A DNA stretch of 8,013 bases, from NCBI GenBank assembly GCA_020438665.1, contig JAGQUE010000077.1:10685-18697 (forward strand). Direction: 5' to 3'. The DNA comes from Nocardioidaceae bacterium. Its GTDB lineage: Bacteria; Actinomycetota; Actinomycetes; Propionibacteriales; Nocardioidaceae. The first letter of the stretch is position 1. The number at the start of each line of letters is the position of its first letter. Position numbers and translations under genes: made by a program. Below the pieces are notes generated by a model. That model saw only the letters and a list, made by a program, of their open reading frames with translations, was not told the origin of the DNA and did no database searches. Positions 1 to 6,084 of the stretch are shown here, one piece after another.

Positions 1-914
1 TAGCCCCAGCGGCGGGCGGCGGCCGGCTTGTACATCTCCAGCTGGTAGTCGAACTCGAAGATCTCGGCCATCCGCTTGCGGTCGAACACCAAGCGGTCCA
101 GGGGGGACAGCAGGGCGACCCGGCCCTCCAGTGGGCCGAGGTCGAGGTAGGCCGGGTCCAACCGCCACTGACCGCGAAGCCCCTCGACCACCGCGGCCTC
201 GCCGACGCCGCCGACGTCGTTGGGTTCCGCCGGCGTCGCGGTGGCCTTGGCGCGCGCGATGCCCAGGGCGGCGAGCCGTCGTCGCGCCCGCTCGACCAAT
301 GCGTCCTCCCAGGGCAGGGGCGGCTCGTCGGGATAGACCCGTTCGGCGAGGTCCCAGAGCCGCTCACCGGCCTCGCGGGCGGCGACGGCGACCTCGCCAC
401 GCTGGACCAGGAAGTCGAGCATCCGCTGGACGTTCTTGTTGTTGGTCCAGCCGGTCGAGCGCCACGGTCGCACGCACGTGTCCGGCAGATCTCGGGTGCG
501 CAGTGGCCCGTCGCTGCGCAGCAGGTCGAGGATGTCGAGCCGGCAGGCGTTGTTGTCGTCGACCCAGTCGGCGATCTCGTGCTGCCAGCCGCGCAGCTCG
601 CCGCGACCGGGCCACTCGGCCATCTCGGCGCGATAGAGCACGAGGTCCTCCGCCGGGCGGATCATCATGTCGAGCTCGAGCAGCCGCTGCTCGTCGAGTG
701 CGGCCTCCAGCTCGTCGCGCGAGTACGACGGCCCGAGGCGGCTCCACGCCACCACCTGCGCGCTCGGGGCGACGGCGGCGGTGGGCTCGTACTGGAGCAG
801 GGTCAGATGGTGGACGAGGTCCATCAGGTCGGTGGGTCGCTCCGCCGTGAGGAGCTGGGCCCGGACGGCGATGCGCCGGGCGTCGGCCCGGGAGAGCTGG
901 AGCACCGTCGTCAC
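1..914 (-). CDS. Winged-helix HTH_42 family protein (AlkZ/YcaQ-like DNA glycosylase family), 3' end cut by window
   Basis: Open without a stop from GTG at 914 to the window edge, 304 residues; the family is usually about 380-400, so the C-terminal quarter lies outside. Seen: an N-terminal segment LSRADARRIAVRAQLL (7-22); LLQYEPTAA (39-47), which aligns with the catalytic QxQ (AlkZ) or QxD (YcaQ) segment but reads Q41-Y42-E43; a winged-helix region around 125-195 with WTNNKNVQRMLDFL (156-169) and RLWDLAERVYP (185-195); and the family signature LLSPLDRLVFDRKR (268-281) followed by YKPAAARRWG (295-304). Known for the family: AlkZ and YcaQ are monofunctional glycosylases that remove bulky alkylated bases and unhook interstrand crosslinks. 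Many actinobacterial homologues are untested. The start is uncertain: in-frame GTGs also occur at 905 and 947, and none has a good ribosome site. 914 best matches the expected N-terminus. The gene lies 75 nt downstream of the WYL regulator on the same strand. Confidence 0.85.
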   Translation of the reverse strand, partial: MTTVLQLSRADARRIAVRAQLLTAERPTDLMDLVHHLTLLQYEPTAAVAPSAQVVAWSRLGPSYSRDELEAALDEQRLLELDMMIRPAEDLVLYRAEMAEWPGRGELRGWQHEIADWVDDNNACRLDILDLLRSDGPLRTRDLPDTCVRPWRSTGWTNNKNVQRMLDFLVQRGEVAVAAREAGERLWDLAERVYPDEPPLPWEDALVERARRRLAALGIARAKATATPAEPNDVGGVGEAAVVEGLRGQWRLDPAYLDLGPLEGRVALLSPLDRLVFDRKRMAEIFEFDYQLEMYKPAAARRWG

Positions 915-960
915 GATGCCGAGCCTAGGTCCCGACCCGGACGACACTCTTCCGGGACGC

Positions 961-985
961 GCTCGGCCGGGCTGCGCGCCCGAGC
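961..985 (-). terminator. Possible weak hairpin after the WYL regulator gene
   Basis: GCTCGG (961-966) and CCGAGC (980-985) are perfect inverted repeats. They lie immediately downstream of the WYL gene stop (990-992) when read on the minus strand. There is no T-run, so this may be only a partial terminator, an mRNA-stabilising stem or a chance GC-rich repeat between two genes of one transcript. Confidence 0.25.
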
Positions 986-989
986 CGAG

Positions 990-1961
990 TCACCCATAGG
1001 CGACGGCGGCGACGCCGGCCTGGCGGCGAACGTCGGCGACGAGATCGGCCGGCGCAAGGACAAGCACGGCCGGCGCGAACGCGAGCGCCGTCGCGATCGC
1101 CTGCTGCCGGGCCCGGACCTGGAGCCGCCAGTGCTGACGGCCGCCCTCGACGGAGAGCAGATCGATGTCGGTCCCGCTGGCGAGCTGGGACCTGGCGATC
1201 GGGCGCAGCTCGTCGGCGGCGTCGCTCGCGACCGAGAGCTCGACGGTGACCGGGTTGCGGCGGTCGGCCTCAAAGCGGCGCCGCAGCTCCGGCCACACCT
1301 CGGCGAGGGTCCGTCCTCGGGGAAGTGCGGCGCGAGCGTCCACGACCGTCGCATCAAGGATGCGCGACACCCGGAACGTGCGGTCACGGCCGCGGTGGGC
1401 CGCGACGAGATACCAGACCCCGGAGTGGTCCACGAGGCCGTAGGGATCCACCGTGCGCACGCCGGGCGCGGCCGCCCCCGCGCTCCGATAGACCAACCGC
1501 ACCCGCCGCCCCTGGTGGGCTGCCTCGCGCAGGACGGGCAGCAGCGGCACCGACTCGCTGGCCGCGAACCAGCGCCGCCGGTCCGACAGCAGCACCGCGC
1601 CCAGGGACTCGGCGCCCTCCGTCGCCGTGGTCGAGACGCTCGCCGCGACCTTGGCCAGGGCGCCGGTGAGCTCGGCGCCCAGGCCGAGATCGGCCACGGT
1701 GTCGTGGGACGTCCAGGCGAACAGCGCCTGTGCCTCCTGGGTGGTGAGCCCGCTGGCATCCGTGGTGAAGCCCTCCATCAGCACGCACCCCCCGTGAGGG
1801 CCACGCTCGGTATAGACGGGCACGCCCGCCGCCGACAGCGCCTCCATGTCGCGCAGCACCGTGCGCTCGCTCACCTCGAGCTGCTCGGCCAGCCAGCCCG
1901 CCCGCGCCCGGCCGTGGCGCTGGAGCAGCACGATCAGGCGGAGCAGACGGTCGGCGCGCAT
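990..1961 (-). CDS. WYL-domain transcriptional regulator (YafY/PafBC type)
   Basis: 323 residues. The N-terminus MRADRLLRLIVLLQRHGR begins an HTH_11-type winged helix (1-65), with the recognition helix around VSERTVLRDMEAL (30-42) and the wing GPHGGCVL (54-61). A WYL domain follows at about 137-205, carrying DPYGLV (172-177), the name-giving W183-Y184-L185, and TFRVSRI (195-201) with the conserved arginines. The rest is the WYL C-terminal extension. Known for the family: WYL regulators bind a small ligand or nucleic acid through the WYL domain; several control DNA-damage or metabolic genes, often next to and including their own. The frame is open 64 codons upstream, but ATG at 1961 is chosen because homologues begin with this M-R-A-D-R-L-L sequence and the upstream part is non-conserved, low-quality coding that would run through the divergent control region. 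It is divergent from the isomerase-fold gene and 75 nt upstream of the HTH_42 gene, so it probably controls one or both and itself. Confidence 0.92.
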   Translation of the reverse strand: MRADRLLRLIVLLQRHGRARAGWLAEQLEVSERTVLRDMEALSAAGVPVYTERGPHGGCVLMEGFTTDASGLTTQEAQALFAWTSHDTVADLGLGAELTGALAKVAASVSTTATEGAESLGAVLLSDRRRWFAASESVPLLPVLREAAHQGRRVRLVYRSAGAAAPGVRTVDPYGLVDHSGVWYLVAAHRGRDRTFRVSRILDATVVDARAALPRGRTLAEVWPELRRRFEADRRNPVTVELSVASDAADELRPIARSQLASGTDIDLLSVEGGRQHWRLQVRARQQAIATALAFAPAVLVLAPADLVADVRRQAGVAAVAYG

Positions 1962-1981
1962 GTCAGCAGATCCTGGCAGAT

Positions 1982-2006
1982 ATTCCAGACACAAGATGTC
2001 AGGAAT
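1982..2006. promoter_or_regulatory. Inverted repeat, candidate WYL-regulator operator in the divergent promoter region
   Basis: ATTCCAGACA (1982-1991) and TGTCAGGAAT (1997-2006) are inverted repeats with 9 of 10 pairs matching and a 5-nt spacer, so the two centres are about 15 bp apart, more than one helical turn. A second TGTCAG lies at 1961-1966, overlapping the regulator start codon. The site is 21 bp from the WYL start and 50 bp from the start of the plus-strand gene, inside the only non-coding DNA between them. That placement suits autoregulation plus control of the divergent gene. Binding by the WYL protein is inference. Confidence 0.55.
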
Positions 2007-2055
2007 GGGCGATGGACTGGAACCTCCGAACCACCGCGACTCCCGAGGAGCCAGC

Positions 2056-2664
2056 ATGACCGCCACCACCGACCGCGCCGGCGTCGAGACCACCCCCGAC
2101 CTGCGCCCCCTGCTCAGCGCCGCCTTCGACCAGGTCGAGCACCTCGTCACCACGATCGACCGGGCGGACGCCGGCCTGCCGACACCCTGTGACGGCTGGG
2201 ACGTCGATGACCTCGCCGGTCACGTCATCGCCGTCGTACGCCGCATCGGCGTAGTCCTCCAGGGACTGCCGCCGTTCTCCGTGCCGAGCACGATGGAGTC
2301 CACCGACTGGGTCGGCGACTGGGCACACTGGCGCGCGGAGACCGAGCGGGTGCTGGCCGACGATGCCGTGCTCGACCTGGACGTGCAGGTGCCCTGGGGC
2401 ACGGTCACCGGCGCCCAGGCGATCGGCTCCTATGCCGGTGAGCTGGCCACCCACAGCTGGGACCTCGCCAGGGCGCTCGGGCGCGACGCGGAGCTAGACG
2501 GACGACTCGCCGAGGCCGTGCTGCCGGCGATCCTGGCCAAGATCCCCGCCGAGCCGCGCGACCAGATGCCGTTCGGCCCGGTCGTCGAGGTCGGCCCCGC
2601 GGCCACGGCCTTCGAGCGGATGCTCGCCTGGCAGGGGCGCGACCCGGCCTGGCGCCCGGCCTGA
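2056..2664 (+). CDS. Maleylpyruvate isomerase-fold, TIGR03086-type metal-binding protein (putative mycothiol-dependent)
   Basis: 202 residues starting at ATG 2056, with GAGGAG (2045-2050) five bases upstream; the frame is open further upstream, but only this start has a ribosome site and it leaves the divergent promoter free. Seen: LPTPCDGWDVDDLAGHV (41-57), the classic N-terminal motif of the mycothiol-dependent maleylpyruvate isomerase/DinB four-helix fold, and ELATHSWDLARA (129-140). The metal triad expected from the family appears complete as H56, E129 and H133 (ExxxH). Known: characterised relatives use mycothiol in isomerisation or S-transfer and bind zinc; most TIGR03086 proteins have no known substrate. 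Its divergence from a WYL regulator across a candidate operator suggests inducible expression, perhaps thiol transfer to a toxic electrophile. The fold is well supported; the exact reaction is unknown. Confidence 0.88.
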   Translation: MTATTDRAGVETTPDLRPLLSAAFDQVEHLVTTIDRADAGLPTPCDGWDVDDLAGHVIAVVRRIGVVLQGLPPFSVPSTMESTDWVGDWAHWRAETERVLADDAVLDLDVQVPWGTVTGAQAIGSYAGELATHSWDLARALGRDAELDGRLAEAVLPAILAKIPAEPRDQMPFGPVVEVGPAATAFERMLAWQGRDPAWRPA

Positions 2665-2677
2665 CCAGTCGCTCGCG

Positions 2678-2730
2678 ACCACACCGGCCCGTTCTGGTCC
2701 GCTCCGGAACACCGGGCGGGCGGGTGTGGT
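2678..2730 (+). terminator. Long imperfect hairpin after the isomerase-fold gene
   Basis: ACCACACC (2678-2685) pairs perfectly with GGTGTGGT (2723-2730). Inside it, GCCCGTTC (2687-2694) pairs with GAAC (2707-2710) and GGGC (2714-2717), leaving a 3-nt bulge. The structure begins 14 nt after the stop codon at 2664. It has no U-run, as is common for terminators in high-GC actinobacteria. It probably ends the isomerase-fold transcript and separates it from the remnant gene that follows. Confidence 0.55.
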
Positions 2731-2748
2731 TGTGCCGCGGAGGACTTC

Positions 2749-3042
2749 GTGGCCGACGAGGCGGCCTGTCTCGCGCTGGCCGAGGGGCTGAGCACCGAGC
2801 GTCGCGCCGACCTGCTGGTCCCCGTCAGGTTTCTGCCGCAGCCGTTGGACGTCGCGTCGTGGGCAGCCCTCTGGCTCAACGAGTCTGCGCAGCACTCGTG
2901 GGACGTCCGCGTCGCCGGCGACTCCGAGACCGTTGTCCGGCTCTTCGGGGGGCGGCTCACGCCGCCCTCCATCCCGGCCGACCTGACCGTCACCGGCAAC
3001 GTCGGCCTCGACGACCTGCGGCGGGTCTTCCCCGGCTACTGA
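2749..3042 (+). pseudogene. Remnant of a mycothiol-dependent maleylpyruvate isomerase-type gene
   Basis: 97 residues from GTG 2749, which has an apparent GGAGGA (2739-2744) upstream. Family-like blocks are clear: RADLLVPVRFLPQPLDVASW (19-38), then LNESAQHSWDVRV (43-55) with the ExxxH metal pair E45/H49, and the C-terminal end VTGNVGLDDLRRVFPGY (81-97). Full-length proteins of this type are roughly 250-280 residues. Here the N-terminal helix with its GW...H metal ligand is absent, and the blocks ending at about 58 (VAGD) and starting at about 59 (SETVVRLFGGRL) are joined directly where intact proteins have a C-terminal domain of several tens of residues. I read this as a decayed gene with 5' and internal deletions. 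The frame stays open back to 2665 but does not yield the missing motif. A short expressed protein cannot be excluded, since the ribosome site is decent and there is no stop or frameshift within the piece. Confidence 0.7.
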
Positions 3043-3066
3043 CCGGGGCAGCGGCTCCACTACGTT
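3039..3066 (+). promoter_or_regulatory. Candidate leaderless promoter of the oxidoreductase gene
   Basis: CTGACC (3039-3044) resembles a -35 element and TACGTT (3061-3066) fits the actinobacterial TANNNT -10 pattern, with a 16-bp spacer. The -10 ends six bases before the ATG at 3073, so transcription would begin at or next to the start codon. This agrees with the lack of a clear Shine-Dalgarno sequence there. The -35 overlaps the stop codon of the remnant gene. Confidence 0.45.
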
Positions 3067-3072
3067 GGGTCG

Positions 3073-4728
3073 ATGGAGCACAGCCCAGCAGCCGGTCGCT
3101 ATGACGTCGTGGTCGTGGGCGGCGGCCACAACGGACTGATCGCCGGGGGCCTCCTCGCCAAGGAGGGCCTGTCGGTCCTCGTCTGCGAGGCCCGTGAGAC
3201 CGTCGGCGGTGCCGCGGTCAGCGAGCACCCGTTCGGCCCCGACTACACCGTCACCTCGCTGTCCTATGTCGTGTCGCTGCTGCCGCCCAGCATCGTCGAC
3301 GCGCTCGACCTGCGCCGCTTCGGCTACCACGTCTTCCCGCAGGGGCCCTACTTCGCGCCCCGTCGCGACGGCGGCTTCCTCGCGCTGCCCGACGATCCCC
3401 GGCGTCGGCACGACGCCATCTCGGTCTTCTCCGCCAAGGACGCCGACGCCTATGAGCGGTGGGAGGAGGACATGGGCCGGCTCGGCGCGATGCTCGGCCC
3501 GCTGCTCGGCGACATCCCGCCCCGGCTGGGATCGCGACGACCCGCCGACCTGCCCGGGCAGGCCATGATGCTGCGACGGCTCAAGGGGGTCGACGAGCGG
3601 GCCGCGGTCGACATCACCAGGCTCTTCTCCGCCTCGATCGCGGACCTGCTGGAGGACCGCTTCGAGTCCGACGCGGTCAAGGGCGTGCTCTCGGTCTCGG
3701 GGGTCATCGGCAGCTGGGCCGGGCCGCGGTCGGCGGGCACCGCCTATGTCACGCTCCACCACCACCTCGGAGACGTCGGTGACGGCCGCGTCGGCGCCTG
3801 GGGTTTCCCGCGTGGCGGCATGGGCGGGGTGACCCAGGCGCTCGCCGCGGCCGCCCGCGCCCAGGGGGCGACGATCCTCACCGAGGCGCCGGTCGCCCGG
3901 ATCGACGTACGCGACGGCGCCGCGGCCGGGGTCACCCTGGCCGGCGGGCGCGAGATCGCGGCCGACACCGTCATCACCACGACCCATCCCCAGGTGTCCT
4001 TCCTCGACCTGGTCGCGCCCGATCACCTGCCGGGCGACTTCGTCGAGGAGATCCGCACCTGGAAGACCCGCTCCGGCACGGTCAAAGTCAACGTCGCGGT
4101 CGACCGGCTCCCCAGGTTCGCCAGCCACCCGGACTTCGACCCGGAGATCTATGGCGGGACCATCGTGCTCGCAGAGTCGCTCGACGACCTCGAGACGGCC
4201 TATCAGGAGGCCGTGGCCGGCCGGCCGTCGACGCTGCCGTTCGCCGATGTGTGCATCCCCTCGGTCCTCGACCCGACGCTCGCACCCGAGGGACACCATG
4301 TGGTCTCGATGTTCACCCAGTGGGTCCCCCACACCTGGAACGCCGAGCCCCATCGCGACGAGCTCGAGGCCTATGCCGACCGGTTGATGGCGCGCGTGGA
4401 CGCGGTGGCCCCCGGCTTCAGCGACTCCGTCGTCGGCCGCCAGGTGCTCGGCCCCCATGACATGGAGCACACCTACCACCTGCGCGGCGGCAACATCTTC
4501 CACGGCGAGCTCACCCTGGGGCAGATGTTCCACGCGCGACCGGCGGCGGGCTACGCTGACCTGCGCACCCCGGTCCGCGGGCTCTACCAGGCGGGGTCGG
4601 CCACCCACGGCGGAGGGGGTGTGACCGGCATCCCCGGCCGCAACGTCGTACGCCAGGTGCTGACCGACCGCCGGCGCCGCCAGCGACGAGAACGGCTGAC
4701 CCCCTGGCGCAAGGAGCGTTCGGCATGA
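3073..4728 (+). CDS. FAD-dependent phytoene-desaturase-like oxidoreductase (CrtI/PYROXD2 type)
   Basis: 551 residues. A Rossmann dinucleotide-binding motif opens the protein: YDVVVVGGGHNGLIAGGLLA (10-29), with GGGHNG at 16-21 and the ribose-binding acid E39 at the end of the second strand, followed by GGAAVS (45-50). The C-terminal FAD contact is GLYQAGSATHGGGGVTGIPG (503-522). The length and the GHNGL variant fit the NAD(P)/FAD-dependent oxidoreductases related to carotenoid desaturases and human PYROXD2 better than true CrtI. No other carotenoid genes (crtB, crtE) are in the window, so a carotenoid substrate is not supported. Start: ATG 3073 has no good ribosome site but sits six bases after a TANNNT -10, suggesting a leaderless mRNA. 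The stop overlaps the start of the DinB gene by 4 bp (ATGA), so the two are probably co-translated. The basic tail (RRRRQRRERL) is unremarkable. Substrate unknown. Confidence 0.9.
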   Translation: MEHSPAAGRYDVVVVGGGHNGLIAGGLLAKEGLSVLVCEARETVGGAAVSEHPFGPDYTVTSLSYVVSLLPPSIVDALDLRRFGYHVFPQGPYFAPRRDGGFLALPDDPRRRHDAISVFSAKDADAYERWEEDMGRLGAMLGPLLGDIPPRLGSRRPADLPGQAMMLRRLKGVDERAAVDITRLFSASIADLLEDRFESDAVKGVLSVSGVIGSWAGPRSAGTAYVTLHHHLGDVGDGRVGAWGFPRGGMGGVTQALAAAARAQGATILTEAPVARIDVRDGAAAGVTLAGGREIAADTVITTTHPQVSFLDLVAPDHLPGDFVEEIRTWKTRSGTVKVNVAVDRLPRFASHPDFDPEIYGGTIVLAESLDDLETAYQEAVAGRPSTLPFADVCIPSVLDPTLAPEGHHVVSMFTQWVPHTWNAEPHRDELEAYADRLMARVDAVAPGFSDSVVGRQVLGPHDMEHTYHLRGGNIFHGELTLGQMFHARPAAGYADLRTPVRGLYQAGSATHGGGGVTGIPGRNVVRQVLTDRRRRQRRERLTPWRKERSA

Positions 4729-5219
4729 GTGACGACAAGGACCTGCTGATCGCCCAGCTGCGGTCGGCGCGCCGCCACATCCTCGGCATCCTCGACGGGC
4801 TCGACGAGGAGGCGCTGCTGCGACCGGTGCTGCCGTCGGGCTGGTCCTGCGCGGGGCTGGTCTCCCACCTCGCCGCCGACGACGAGCGGTTCTGGTTCGG
4901 CGCGGTGGTGGCCGGCGACGCCGAGGCGATCGGCGAGCTCACCGACGACCCGGTGGCCGCCTGGGCCGTCCCGGACGGCATGACGGCGGCACAGGTCCTC
5001 GACCGCTATCGCGCCGAGGCCGAGCGCAGCGACGCGATCGTCCTGGCGCGCAGCCTCGACGACCCGCCGGCCTGGTGGCCCGACTTCTTCGGCGACTTCC
5101 GGCTCGACAGCGTGCGCGAGGTGCTGCTCCACGTCATCACCGAGACCGCCACCCACGCCGGCCACCTCGACGCCGCCCGTGAGCTGATCGACGGGCGCCA
5201 GTGGATGGTGCTCGACTGA
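4725..5219 (+). CDS. DinB-fold / DUF664 protein (putative mycothiol transferase)
   Basis: 164 residues, a normal length for the family. Start ATG 4725 overlaps the previous stop; AAGGAG (4711-4716) lies eight bases upstream inside the oxidoreductase gene. Seen: LRPVLPSGWSCAGLVSHLAADDERFWFG (32-59 region) with the GW...H48 motif, and LLHVITETATHAGHLDAARELIDG (134-157 region). The candidate metal ligands are H48 plus H144/H147, with H136 nearby. This is the DUF664 version of the DinB four-helix bundle, whose actinobacterial members are thought to be thiol S-transferases. The coupling to an FAD oxidoreductase suggests that the pair acts in one pathway, for example one oxidising or activating a substrate and the other conjugating or isomerising it with mycothiol. 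That pairing is inference. Confidence 0.88.
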   Translation: MSDDKDLLIAQLRSARRHILGILDGLDEEALLRPVLPSGWSCAGLVSHLAADDERFWFGAVVAGDAEAIGELTDDPVAAWAVPDGMTAAQVLDRYRAEAERSDAIVLARSLDDPPAWWPDFFGDFRLDSVREVLLHVITETATHAGHLDAARELIDGRQWMVLD

Positions 5220-5246
5220 CTGTGCGCCCCCGCAGCGCGGCCGGTC

Positions 5247-5269
5247 CAGACCGCCGTGAACGCGGTCTG
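5247..5269 (+). terminator. Perfect hairpin downstream of the DinB gene
   Basis: CAGACCGC (5247-5254) and GCGGTCTG (5262-5269) are perfect 8-bp inverted repeats around a 7-nt loop, 27 nt after the stop at 5219. There is no U-run. It can terminate the oxidoreductase-DinB transcript. Its right arm directly abuts the candidate -35 element of the next gene, so a role as a protein-binding operator is the main alternative. Confidence 0.5.
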
Positions 5270-5296
5270 TAACGCCATCGGGGTCTCCACCGCTTT
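5269..5296 (+). promoter_or_regulatory. Candidate ECF-type promoter of the secreted Ig-like protein
   Basis: GTAAC (5269-5273), 17 bp, then CGCTTT (5291-5296). An AAC-containing -35 with a CG-beginning -10 at this spacing is the general layout of ECF sigma promoters, and an ECF sigma gene lies 0.9 kb downstream. The predicted mRNA would have a leader of roughly 35-40 nt. No second copy of GTAAC is seen in front of the sigma gene itself. Recognition by that sigma factor is untested. Confidence 0.3.
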
Positions 5297-5306
5297 GTGG
5301 GGTGAC

Positions 5307-5336
5307 GCGTCCACCGGGGACGCCATCCCAGGAGGA
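5307..5336 (+). promoter_or_regulatory. Leader hairpin and strong ribosome binding site of the secreted protein
   Basis: GCGTCC (5307-5312) and GGACGC (5318-5323) form a 6-bp stem with a 5-nt loop. It ends just before AGGAGGA (5330-5336), a near-ideal Shine-Dalgarno sequence four bases before ATG 5341. This ribosome site decides the start; the frame is open from a GTG at 5302, but that start would cross the stem and lacks such a site. The stem could protect the mRNA end or tune translation. Confidence 0.4.
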
Positions 5337-5340
5337 ACCC

Positions 5341-6081
5341 ATGGCATCGTTCTCGCTGCGGCGGGCCGCCGGCATCGCAGTCGTCGCGACGGTCGTCGGG
5401 CTGGTCGCCCCCACGCCCACCGCCCAGGCGGCGGCCCCGGTCACCTCGACCGCGGCCCACGCCCCGACCCTGCACACCACCCTCACCGGGCGCGCCGCCA
5501 CGCGCGTCATGAACCGCGGGCTCGTGGACGTCGTCCGCGGCCACCTCCGCGTCCACCGGTTGGCCCTGCGTCACCGCGAGATCGTGCTCCAGTCGCGCGC
5601 GTCCGGCGCCGTCGACTGGGTCGACGTGGCCACCGACCTGACCAACCGGCTCGGCGTCGCCAAGTTCATCGTCGACCCTGCTGCGGACACCACCTATCGG
5701 CTGTCCTTCGCCGGAAGCGCGCGGCTCGACCCCGCCGTCAGCCGCGAGCTGACCGTCCGCGCCCGCCCCGATGTGACCCTCACGGCCGACCCGTCGACCA
5801 TCGTCGTAGGTGACAGCACCACGCTGACCGGCACGGTGAGTTCCGACGGCACGCCGCTCGTCGGCCGCGCCGTCAACCTGTGGGCCATGAAGATCGGCCG
5901 CCCGCGGACGCTGCACCTCGTGGCTGCCGGCACGACCGACGACGCCGGCATGGTCGTGTTCACCGAGTCGCCCAACCGCAGCATGCGCTACCGGCTGCAC
6001 GTCAAGGCCACCGACGACTCGCCGATGTCGTGGAGCAGGGTGACCCGCGTTCGGGTCACCCCCGCCCCGGCGACCGAGTAG
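5341..6081 (+). CDS. Secreted protein with two Ig-like beta-sandwich units
   Basis: 246 residues. Residues 1-30 form a Sec signal peptide: a short basic start (SLRR), a hydrophobic core GIAVVATVVGLVA (11-23) and a likely cut after AQA30. The mature part is two tandem units with the alternating pattern of Ig-like or Big-type beta-sandwiches. Unit 1 is about 40-115 (GHLRVHRLALRHREIVLQSR ... VDVATDLTNRLGVAKF ... TTYRLSF). Unit 2 is about 116-245 (VTLTADPSTIVVGDSTTLTG ... GTPLVGRAVNLW ... AGTTDDAGMVVFTESP ... YRLHVKA). There are no cysteines, enzyme motifs, membrane anchor or sortase signal, so it is probably released or non-covalently held outside the cell. Unit 2 resembles the Ig-like unit at the C-terminal side of the membrane protein starting at 6805, which suggests a common origin and possibly contact between them. 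Molecular function unknown. Confidence 0.85.
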   Translation: MASFSLRRAAGIAVVATVVGLVAPTPTAQAAAPVTSTAAHAPTLHTTLTGRAATRVMNRGLVDVVRGHLRVHRLALRHREIVLQSRASGAVDWVDVATDLTNRLGVAKFIVDPAADTTYRLSFAGSARLDPAVSRELTVRARPDVTLTADPSTIVVGDSTTLTGTVSSDGTPLVGRAVNLWAMKIGRPRTLHLVAAGTTDDAGMVVFTESPNRSMRYRLHVKATDDSPMSWSRVTRVRVTPAPATE

Positions 6082-6084
6082 CAT

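Noticed and set aside
579..2192. Long plus-strand open frame of 537 codons opposite the HTH_42 and WYL genes
   Set aside because: Translation is Arg/His/Gly/Pro-rich without domain motifs, and it runs antisense through two recognisable genes and across their divergent control region; such frames are routine at this GC content.
2678..2730. The 8-bp terminal inverted repeats as ends of a tiny mobile element
   Set aside because: The interior also folds as a stem, there is no visible target duplication, and the position just after a stop codon fits a terminator better.
2494..4608. Minus-strand open frame of 704 codons opposite the oxidoreductase
   Set aside because: Low-complexity Gly/Arg/Asp/Val-rich translation that crosses the remnant, its flanks and most of a well-supported flavoprotein gene; an antisense artefact.
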